A DNA stretch of 64,000 bases from Mytilus trossulus (lineage: Eukaryota > Mollusca > Bivalvia > Mytilida > Mytilidae). Below, one piece after another: positions 55,310-64,000 of this stretch. Position 1 is the first letter of the stretch. Each line of letters begins with the position of its first letter. The translations under genes were made by a program, and so were the position numbers. Location of the stretch: contig NC_086382.1 of NCBI RefSeq assembly GCF_036588685.1, positions 74,435,999 to 74,499,998 of the forward strand. Reading direction: 5' to 3'. The notes below the pieces were generated by a model that searched no databases, was not told the DNA's origin, and saw nothing but the letters and a program-made list of their open reading frames with translations.

Positions 55310-55758
55310 TAGGGGTTTCAAGTCACGTGACCTTTATCGGTAATCGATAGACATTTTGACAGAAAAAAATACAAATTTAAATCCCTTTTAAAAGTAATTT
55401 CTCATTTTAATTGATTATTATTCCTTTTAAATGTATCTGCAGGTAATGTTTACCTTTCTTTTGGTGAAGATTTGATAAAAATACTCCAAAGAATAAATAA
55501 ACTATTAATAGTTTACGTGGAGTAACAAATGTGTAGTCTCCGTCACTGTTTGAAAACATGGTACTTATTTTTAGCGGAATCTAAAAGCGGCATTCGTTTT
55601 CATTGGCTGATCCGCGCGTCATCAAGAGGAAACCCTTTCTGAATGACCAATCAACGGAAAGCGGATTGTCTGACGATTATTTTGGCACATGATAATCCAA
55701 GGTGAAAGAGGTCAATGTCAAGTCGGCAATTGTTTTTCTGGAAAATTATGAATTTATC

Positions 55759-58700
55759 ATGGTAAGTTGAACTTATATATAAATTTATCATAGATTTTTG
55801 AATTTTTCAGATGTTTTTGAATAAAGAAACAATAATAATATGAATGAATAATGTTTTATAAGCCGCGGATTTCAAATGTAAACAATGTGACCTTTCGGTA
55901 ATTTTTTGTTTACGTCGACTTCATTTTATTTTGTAGGACGTAAACAACAGCACAATGAACGATGCCGTTGGCGATTCAACAGAAACTATATTAGGTTAGT
56001 TTAACATAATTGTATACATATAATCAAGTCTTTGATAATACCTAATGATATATTTATGAATTAAAGGTATAAAGGGGATTTGTTTGTTGAAATAAAAAAA
56101 AGGGGTCAAAATTTTAAACAAGAGTTTTGTTCATTTTTAAATGATAAGTCATAACAAATTATGTCAAATATCAAATTGGAATGCAATCTTATATGTCATG
56201 ATAATATGAATTTTAAAATTATTCACTACTTTTTTTACATTCAATAAATTCCAATTTTTGTGATATAAATAGTAAACAAAATGAAAATTGACATAAGAAA
56301 GTCATGATTATGATAACATTATCACTAGATAAAACTTATTATCTTTGTCAATGAGCACGTTGCTTTGTGGTTCCTTTTTTTTCTCTTTTCAGGACTGCTG
56401 GTCAGTTTTTTTATATTTATTGTTGACCATGTCTGGTACATGAACATGCATAATGTTGATTCCTGCTGGATATGGCCCCTAATAACTTCAAATCTACAAA
56501 TGCTGGACGTTTGAAACCTGTACGAGATAGATGACGAGAGATGTATAGACATGCTGCTGCTGGACAGTACTGCCTCCAATGGCAATTCTTTTTTTCTCAA
56601 ATACAAACAATAACAGTCTGATGGTAGTCAGTATTGGTACATGTATAAAAAAGTTCAAGAATTCTGAATTGTTTTAGTTATTTTGATTTACATTTGCTCC
56701 TGCTGTCACAACACAGATGCTATCATGACACATTTGAATTATTTATCAAAATCTTTTAAAATATAAACAAAAGTGATTAGTTTATTTGAAAATGCTTACT
56801 TGTCAATGCATCTGAGGTGGCGACACTTGTAGTAAATTGTTTTTGCATGATGTTTTGGTGGTGATTTTATTAATATATAAATCAATTTTAATTTTCAGGT
56901 GAAATAAATACAGCTAAAATATTGAATAAAGACATAACAGAGCTGTTTCAAAAAAATGTATTTCAACAAGGGGTTGTGATAGGGAAAGAGAAGTTTCCGA
57001 ATCTTAATTGGGATTTGTATGACCAAGTTGTACTAAGAACAAAAGTTAACAGAGTAGTTGAGAAAGTTAAGAATTTAAGGAAGAACAATAAGGCCAAATT
57101 AAATAGTTTTCTTGATCAAGACTTTCATTTTCCTGTTGAAAAGCCTGTCACATCTTCATTTGAATACCTACAAGAGAATGAAAGAAAAAGAGTGAAAGAA
57201 ATAGAGAAAGAAAGAAACAGCTGTTGGTGAAAATGTGAAATTAAAGAGACAACTCAAAGAAATACCTACAAGAGAATGAAAGAAAAAGAGTGAAAGAAAT
57301 AGAGAAAGAAAGAAACAGAGCTGTTGGTGAAAATGTGAAATTAAAGAGACAACTCAAAGAAACTGATTTTAATTTAGACAATTTAGAGTTGCAAATTGAA
57401 CATTTTGAAACTAAGAGTCATATATTGTTAAGACTTTTAGATATAGCAGGGAAAAAATGTAAAGAGACATTGCACCTTAAAAGGGAATGTAAATCTTGGG
57501 AAAAAAAATATGATAACTTGTCAAACCAGTTAGACACCAATTAAGATAAATTGCAAGATATGAATGAGCAATTGGCAAGTTTTGGGCCAAGAAATACAAG
57601 TAGAAAAATTAGAAGAAGGGATCAAAAAATTGAAAAGTTAGAGGGTATAATTGATGAGAAACAAAATGAACTAGGCCAACAAAATGTAGAAATAAAGTTA
57701 TTAAACAAGGCATGTGAGAAAAATGTATCTGATTTAGATAAATTAAAGAAAGATAAGAGAAGTCTGTTGGTAAAAGTCTGTAGAATGTCAAAACAGCAGC
57801 ATTCTTCTAAATTTGATCAAATAAGAGAAGAACATGTTTTTGAAATACAAAATTTAAAAGCTGATATAGCTGCCAAACAAGATAGAATACTAGAATTGGA
57901 AGATTTAAATAGCATTTTGGCAGATGATATAATAGAATCATTTTATGATGGTAAATTCTCAAATGAAGTAAGGGAAACTATCATGATTTACTCACTGAGT
58001 GTGGAGTAAGTCAAAAGAAAGTTAATAATGTAATTAGCATAGTTTTAAAAAAATTGACTGGTAAGCAACTGTCAAGATTGCCAAGTGCTGGTGTGAAAAG
58101 CAGACTTTTAATTGAGGCAAAAAGGGTTGCACAAAAACAGGTAGCAAAAGCTATGCTTAATTATGAGTATGATTTGCCTGATGTAAATGACATGGGCCAA
58201 GGACATAAAGGCAACTGCTTACATCGAGATGCCACTTCCAAACATCATTAGCATTTTCAGTCTTTCCAAATTACAAAAACACCTGATAAAAAAACTTTTT
58301 CATTAGGCCTAAATGAAGTTGGAAGTGGCGATGCTGCATCAATCATGTCCTCATTTAAAAACATAATTTCTGACTTGGGACAGGCGGTAAAAATTTGCCT
58401 GAGATTGTCTCGCGTTTAACGTGTAGCATTGTTTCAACAATGTCTGACCAAGGGGCAGCTAATCCTCTTTTCAATCAACAGTTAAAGGAATTTAAAGAGA
58501 GTCTTTTACCAGACATAGTTGAAAACTGGGAAAACCTTGATATTAATACTCAGACTGAAATGGCCAAGATGTCATCTTTCTTTTGTAAAATGCACATATT
58601 TGTAAACATGGCTAGTGAGGTTGACAAATGTTTACAGGTTTTTGAAAGCAACGTTTGTAATGGAAAAAACCCATTTGCATTTCAGTGGAAGGAGAGTGGT

Positions 58701-60312
58701 GCTTCTCGTCTGACTAGGACAGCAAGCAAAGCCCTAACTCTTCATGGGTGTGAAAAGTCTGGTGTTGGCCAGCACTTTCGCACTCATCTGAAAGAAAGAG
58801 ATATTGATAATAAGCTAATTACATTTAGAGGTCATAGATTTAACCACTTGTTTTATGCTGCTGGGGCAACTTATCATCATTTAAATGATATCATTGACTT
58901 TATGGAAAGCTGGGCAGATCCAATTGATTTATTAAAAAGCATTTCTTTTGATGTCAGAGAAAAAGCTTTTGCAAGTGGCATAAGGGCACTGGGAATAAAT
59001 GACAAATTAATTACAGGTCCTTTTTGGAGAATTATTGAAACATCAAAAAATATCTTAGATTTAAACCCAACTCTTTGCCACTTGCAAAAAAAACATCAGG
59101 AATTGTCTGTTGATGCATCTCCACTTTTAGCTGGTGAATTGGTATTTGAAGGTGTGGAGGTGCATCAAGATTCTATTTTTGATTCATTGTTGAAGGATAC
59201 TGGTGATCCTGTATCTGAAATGTATACACAGATGGCATTAGAGCTTTGTATAGGTGGTATGCTTCTAATTCTAGAAAGGCAAGCTAAAGACCAACTGCCT
59301 GGTGGGAAGTTCTTTGAACCATCTTTTAGGGATCAAATCCATGGTATTTCTGTACCTACAACAAATACATGCTCAGAGAGAGATTTTGCCCAACTTGACA
59401 TGTTGGTAAGGCTAAAACCTTCTGCTACAACTGTAGCATATGAATCTATAATTATGTGGTCTAACAACAAAACATCAAATTGGCTTTCAAAACTATCAGA
59501 CACTGATAGAAACAAGATTATAGATGATGCTAGGGTTAGTGCCCCACATATGATTGAGTCATTTAAAACACGACAACAAATTCTTTTCAATAAAAAACTT
59601 GAAATTCTAAAAGCAAAGAAAGAAAAAAAGGCAAATAAAGAAAACAAAGAGTACACACAAAAAGTGAAATTAACTGGTCAATTAAATGAGCTTGGTGGTA
59701 TGTGGGTAACCCAACAACAAATAGAGTGCTACAAGGTTCAAATAGAAGAAAAACCCACATATAATGTATTGTTTAAAGAAGCTTTAATAGCACAACTTCA
59801 ATTTAGAAAGCAGGTCATTAAAAGCAAAGGGCCTAAGGAGTTATATCAACAGTCATGTAAAGGGAAACAATATTCAATTCAACAACTTGAAAGCAATTTG
59901 AAAGAAGTTATTGAATTAAATAAACAAAATGAAAATGTAGCTCCTGTTGAAAATAAACTTCAATATTTATCTTTAAATGAAGTTAATGATAATATTAGCA
60001 AGGCAAAGCAAGCTTTAGCACATAAGTTGAATATGGAAAGAAAAAAAATAACCGTTAGTCAGCAAAGTTATTTTTTACCCAAATTCATTGAAACCCCAGA
60101 GCTTCTTGTTGGAAAAACTTTTCAGCAAAAATGCAAAGAGGAGGATTCAAATGAAATTTCATGGTGTTCTGGTAAAGTCTTATCAATACATAAATTAAAT
60201 GGTAAAAAAACAGAATATCTTGTAAAATATAACATCGATGAAAACGATGAATGGCATTTTTCCTTTGTTGGTTGACATGTCAAATGGTGACTTGATTATA
60301 GCTGATTTGTAG
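55759..60312 (+). pseudogene. Spliced transposon gene: coiled coil, DDE-like core, Tudor/PWWP-like tail
   Basis: Exon 1 is just the ATG (55759-55761|GTAAGT). Exon 2 is 55937-55994, after TTTGTAG and before GTTAGT. Exon 3 starts at 56899 after TTTTCAG. All phases agree, giving a start MDVNNSTMNDAVGDSTETIL. Exon 3 encodes a Lys/Glu-rich coiled coil (56922-57980); a region with LPSAGVKSRLLIEAKRVAQK (58070-58130); HRDATSKHH (58225-58250, putative first Asp); VSTMSDQGAANPLF (58433-58475, second Asp); a long helical region; and NTCSERDFAQLD (59360-59400, candidate Glu). The C-terminal GKTFQQKCKEE to YLVKYNIDEND block (60110-60250) resembles a Tudor/PWWP-like barrel. Lesions: a 98-bp tandem duplication at 57163, a TAA at 57542, a frameshift near 57985, a TAG at 58249, a frameshift near 58390 and another near 60268. 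I do not recognise the family by name. Confidence 0.7.
57163..57360 (+). repeat. 98/100-bp tandem duplication inside the transposon gene
   Basis: AATACCTACAAGAGAATGAA starts at 57163 and again at 57261. The first copy lacks AG in GAAACAG(AG)CTGTTGG. Removing one 98-bp copy restores the upstream frame to the downstream frame, so this is one of the inactivating events. Confidence 0.85.
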
Positions 60313-60495
60313 ATTAATTGTTTATTTGTGTATCATTATCATATTCTGTTATTGCATTTGTTTGTTTCATCTCTGTCCTTTGTTGGTTGATATGTCAAAT
60401 GGTGACTTGATTATAGCTGATTTGTAGATAAATTGCTTATTTGTGTATCTTAATCATATTCTGGTATTGCATTTGTTTGGTTTCAACTCTGTGTC
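60266..60495 (+). repeat. 115-bp tandem duplication at the gene's 3' end
   Basis: TGTTGGTTGACATGTCAAAT at 60266 recurs as TGTTGGTTGATATGTCAAAT at 60381 with the following ~95 bp. The first copy, read one base shifted, supplies the likely true C-terminus (DMSNGDLIIADL, stop at 60310-60312). Confidence 0.85.
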
Positions 60496-61486
60496 TAATA
60501 CTGCTTATTATCATAAAATAAAGTAAAGTTAGACTATCAATTGATTTTATTTCTCTTTTCATGATTACTGGTTCTGCTGATGTCTAAAAGAACAAGATTA
60601 TAACAAAATCCTAGAAAACAAACACCATTGATTCAAATTCAGACAATACAAACAGCTATGATGGATAAGATTTCCAAATAAAACCGAGTAATAAAAAGAC
60701 ACCAACAAAATCTCGACAAATATGCATTACATTTAAATTGACAAACATGAATTCTTCTGAGACAAGATATGAAATATGCTGGGATTGGTAAGCTTTCCTG
60801 CTATGTATACTAAACAGTTAATTTCAAATTGTACTTTAAGTGTTTTCTTGGGTCTTCAACATTTTAAATAAGGAATGCAGCTTATAATATTTGTTCGTGG
60901 CAACAAATTTTGAGTTCCAAAATTTAGCTGAAAAATTACAGAAACTACTATAAAAAGGGACTAAATAACCTTATATGCATGCAATATCTGGTTAAAAGAG
61001 ACAATACAATGTACAAACACATTAATTTATCATTTGCAACCATCTACACTCATTTAAAATAACTTAAAAATGAAATAAAACCATCAGATCATGTTATTTC
61101 GAGAAACAGTGGCCATCTTGGACGCCATTTTGTTGGCGGCCATCTTGGATTTTTATTATTATTATTACTACAAATTGTGTGGAATGTCAATAGCTTTCAG
61201 AAAATATATAGTTTATATACTCTTCTATTGATATTTCAATAGATATTTGACAATAACCCCCTAAATTTGTCAATATTTTCAGCAATTTGGTACCGCCTTT
61301 GTATAATAGTACTATAAGAGATATTGGTTACAATTTGCTGGTAATTTGGAAAATTGAAATAACCGTAGGTCAGTCAATATTTCAAGTAAAGTTTTTCTTG
61401 ATTCCTTTTCCTAGATCTTTCCAAATATGCAATAAAATTATACATATAGTAGCATCATTTTTTTCACCTGAAACCCCTAATATTTA

Positions 61487-62400
61487 TATAGCAAATTTTG
61501 TTATCCAAAGTTTACCTGAAATATTGTGCACAACAACGTGACACAAAAGCAAACTTACACGTAACCCATTGTATGTGGTAATTAATTTAATATGATGAAT
61601 GGTTTGCTATCAGGCATGTGGAAAGCATGGATTTTAGAGACAAACCTTGACATAAATATATTTTGAATCAATGAAACTATACAGGTATGTTTCTAAACAC
61701 AACAGAGAACAGCCGATAAGTATTGTACAGGAACCAATAGAACTTTGTTATCACGAATCAATGAAAAAAACTGAGCGAGCTCCTGGACCGCTTATAATGG
61801 TCACGTCTTCCTGCTGCTACTGTGACACATCTTCAATCACCCTTCCTACTTTATCAGACAATGGCGTTGGAATATGATATTATTTTGAGTAGATAGAGGG
61901 ACACACTCTTTGTGCTACATAACCATGGCAACAACTCTTTGAAGGTCGGTTACTGACCTGTTACATTAATTTTTATGTTTTGTCCAGAAAGTACATGATA
62001 TATTTGCACAAAAATCTATAAACCGCGTTATGGTAGAGTTCAATTTCTTTAATCGTTAATACTGTTTACCCATCATAGAATATACTGAGAAACCTACAAT
62101 TGAACGATTTCTGCTCTAAAGATTATTCTATATTTAAGTTTAACTAGGTGTTTTCCACCGTCTTCAATTGTAAAAAAGTAAAACACAATCGGTCAAGAAA
62201 AGAACCACTAACGATACCAAATTAAAGGGACATTGAAACTCACAAGTCGACATAAAATGAAAAGGCAATGGCATAAAAACGATGTACGACCAGAATATAA
62301 ACAATTTACAAAACACAACACAGAACTACTGAGCAACAACACAATTTTAAAAGGTCCGTCGTAATCTGCGAAACAGATGTTATATAACGGCCAATAACAC
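61487..62400. repeat. Segmental duplication, copy B right part (upstream of WAP-B)
   Basis: Continues the alignment with 31145-32640: TATAGCAAA, GTGCACAACA, CAGGAACCAATAGA, ACGAATCAATGAAAAAAA, CATAACCATGGCAACAAC, TTATGGTAGAGTTCA, GTTTACCCATCAT, AACACAATCGGTCAAGAAAA. It includes the shared repeat-2 scrap at 62210-62380, so that insertion predates the duplication. Confidence 0.8.
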
Positions 62401-62529
62401 GTTATGGCGTCCACAAAATGTTCAATGCAATAACTTCATCTACTCCACTTTGAATTCCTGTTTTAATAGCTTTCTAGTGAACCGCAACTCCATACACTAC
62501 AAACCAGTAAAAGTCTGAAATGGCCTATA

Positions 62530-62825
62530 TCTGTACTCGACTGTGATGACTTTTACTCGACCAGTCTGAATTGGTGTGAATTTTACTTGATATTGCTCGA
62601 ACCCAATCTTAACAATTTTCGACTGTAATGATTTGTACTTGACCCTTATCTTTGTTATTGAAAACAGTCTGAATTATTACTCGACCAGTCCGAAACAGTC
62701 TTATCCCATTCTCGACCTGTACTCGACCAATACTTGACCAGTTCTAGACCTTTTTTTCAGTCTTAACAATACTCAACCAAAGGTCTGAACAATACTCGAC
62801 AAGTCTGAACCATACTTGACCAAAG
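62530..62825 (+). repeat. Degenerate TACTCGACCAGTCTGAA minisatellite
   Basis: TACTCGACC, ACTTGACC and GTCTGAAC/AGTCTGAATT alternate irregularly with a spacing near 18-35 bp. No single exact unit survives. Confidence 0.65.
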
Positions 62826-63514
62826 AATCTTTACTTTTTTTAATTTTAACTGTTAAAATAACTTTCTTTTTAACTAACATGCCAACAGCCACAAGAACAG
62901 AAAGATATATATATAAAACCGATTTTTACATCCTAACATGATTCTCAGATTTATCATACATGATTTTTTCATCATTGTTTGTTAGGATTCATCAATTTTT
63001 GTTTTCATCCCTCATCATTTAAGACTCCGAGTCTTTCGCTGATACATATCAATTGTAGTTAAGAAAGAGATATTCTGTATTAATATTTAGCATATCTATG
63101 TTTGTATTGCTGTGAATGAGAAATATTTACATTTAATAAATAGCAGTTTTGATAAAAAAAAAAGCATATATATTTAACATAAACATGATAAACAAAAGTG
63201 ACAGGTTAGATTTACAGATGTATAGAGGTCACTGATTGCACTTGGTTACTCTCTCGGAAGATCGAGTACAATTTCATTTTCGGTTATTTGATGCAAAACG
63301 GAAAGTCCCTTATCGAATGGCAAAATCCAATGTCCAAACATATCTGATGAATGGAACACAATAAACTCATAGTCAGGAATATGACAGTTCTTGTCTATTC
63401 GTTTTTGATGCGTTTTGTTATTTGATTTTGCCATGTGATTATGGTCTATCCGTATTGATTTTTCTCTGAGTTCAGTATTTTTGTGATTTTACTTTTTTTT
63501 CATCATAGATACAG
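62826..63514. other. Unassigned DNA
   Basis: The minus-strand frame 63246-63434 has no recognisable motif. Nothing else seen. Confidence 0.35.
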
Positions 63515-63531
63515 GACTAAATTTTGTATAA

Positions 63532-63575
63532 ACGCCAGACGCGCGTTTCGTCTACAAAAGACTCATCAGTGACGC
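63532..63575 (-). ncRNA. Type-I hammerhead ribozyme, family C
   Basis: CUGAUGA, helix II GUCU/AGAC with loop UUUGU, GAAA, GUC, helix I GCGUCA/UGGCGU. Confidence 0.88.
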
Positions 63576-63894
63576 TTGAATCCAAAAAAGTAAAAAAAGC
63601 CAATAAAGTACGAAGTTGAAGAGCATTGAGGACCAAAATTCCTAAAATGTTTGCCAAATCCAGCTAAGGTAATCTATGCCTAAGGTAGAAAAGCCTTAGT
63701 ATATCAAAAATTCTAAATTTTGTAAACATATAATTTATAAATATAACCATATCGATGATAATTCATGTCAGCTCAAAAAGTGCTGACTACTGAGCTGGTG
63801 ATACCCTCGGGGAAATAAATCTTCATCAGCAGTGGCCTCGACCCAGTGGTAGTAAATAAACGCATCATAGATACCAGGACAAAATTTTGTATAT

Positions 63895-63938
63895 ACTCCA
63901 GACGCGCGTTTCGTCTATAAAAGACTCATCAGTGACGC
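63895..63938 (-). ncRNA. Type-I hammerhead ribozyme, family C, one helix-I mismatch
   Basis: The core is intact and helix II is GUCU/AGAC with loop UUUAU. Helix I is GCGUCA/UGGAGU, with one G-A mismatch. Confidence 0.82.
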
Positions 63939-64000
63939 TTGAATCCAAAAAAGTAAAAAAAAAAAAAAAAAAAAAAAAGTCAAATAAAGTACGAAGTTGA

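Larger units (their letters stand above)
55310..61479 (+). mobile_element. 6170-bp DNA transposon, TIR TAGGGGTTTCA, 7-bp target duplication
   Basis: It starts TAGGGGTTTCAAGTCACGTG and ends with the complement of TAGGGGTTTCAGGTG. ATATTTA flanks both ends (55303-55309, 61480-61486). The paralogous locus at 31138 shows the uninterrupted empty site with ATATTTA once, which fixes the boundaries; if the outer TA is counted as flank, a 9-bp reading is also possible. It contains two CCAAT-type boxes near 55600-55660, a spliced plus-strand gene, a polyadenylation signal near 60520 and two YY1-like motifs near the right end. Superfamily not recognised; TIR and duplication size do not by themselves decide it. 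Confidence 0.82.
63515..64000 (-). repeat. Hammerhead repeat family C, one full unit and one cut by the window end
   Basis: Hammerheads at 63532 and 63895 are 363 bp apart. The body keeps CCACTGGGTCGAGGCC, GAGGGTATCACCAGC and a GUCAGC/GCUGAC stem (loop changed), and differs from family A throughout. A long A-run follows the second hammerhead (about 63955-63978). The array continues past the window. Confidence 0.85.

Overview
The window looks like accessory, repeat-saturated DNA from a bivalve mollusc, most likely a mussel (Mytilus-like). The evidence is AT-rich sequence, spliced genes with GT-AG introns, dispersed repeat families that I associate with mussel genomes, and many hammerhead-ribozyme repeats of the type reported from bivalve retrozymes and Penelope-like elements. 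I see no bacterial-style operons, rRNA or tRNA genes.

Host genes are few. On the + strand at 9959-11396 are two exons of a permuted papain-fold (NlpC/P60- or LRAT-like) protein with a charged tail. On the - strand there are two paralogous genes for small secreted whey-acidic-protein (WAP) peptides. WAP-A (exons at 31008-31061, 26140-26224, 19028-19074) reads as an intact 61-residue, 8-cysteine protein. WAP-B (55171-55225, 53946-54057, 50515-50565) has a 1-bp insertion in its signal-peptide exon, and a 6.2-kb DNA transposon sits in its TATA region. The duplicated 5' flanks (30780-32640 and 54600-55309 plus 61487-62400) provide an empty-site/filled-site pair, so this insertion can be read to the base.

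The most notable content is a set of hammerhead (HHR) repeats, i.e. retrozyme-like elements, at nine main loci: 16855-18485 (exact 355-bp tandem array, five HHRs), 19555-20310, 22982-23057 (solo HHR with apparent target duplication), 28165-28505, 33585-33720 (relic), 35465-35550 (relic), 42303-43010 (two units, again 355 bp), 47426-47793 (diverged family B) and 63515-64000 (family C). Thirteen HHRs keep the catalytic core. Families A and B differ by paired changes in helices I, II and III and in two further hairpins of the unit body, one with a retained cUUCGg loop, so conserved RNA structure is visible inside this single window.

The rest is a layered set of mobile elements: a Ty3/gypsy pol fragment (1-905); a 5'-truncated L1/Tx1-like LINE with a 16-bp target duplication (1099-4492); Penelope-like RT fragments, often in inverted pairs (15848-16680, 23340-25040, 48540-48935); an RTE-like LINE broken by three later insertions (21970-25506); a Tc1/mariner copy split by a rearranged BEL/Pao element with a 5-bp duplication (35690-39284); a second Tc1 remnant (51770-52540); an Academ-like element carrying a FEN/XPG-like nuclease motif set (42111-47419); and a 6170-bp terminal-inverted-repeat transposon with a spliced but broken DDE-like gene (55310-61479). 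Minisatellites (50-bp at 4641, 34-bp at 50923, a degenerate TCGACC type at 62530) and foldback elements fill some of the remaining space; several kilobases show nothing recognisable.
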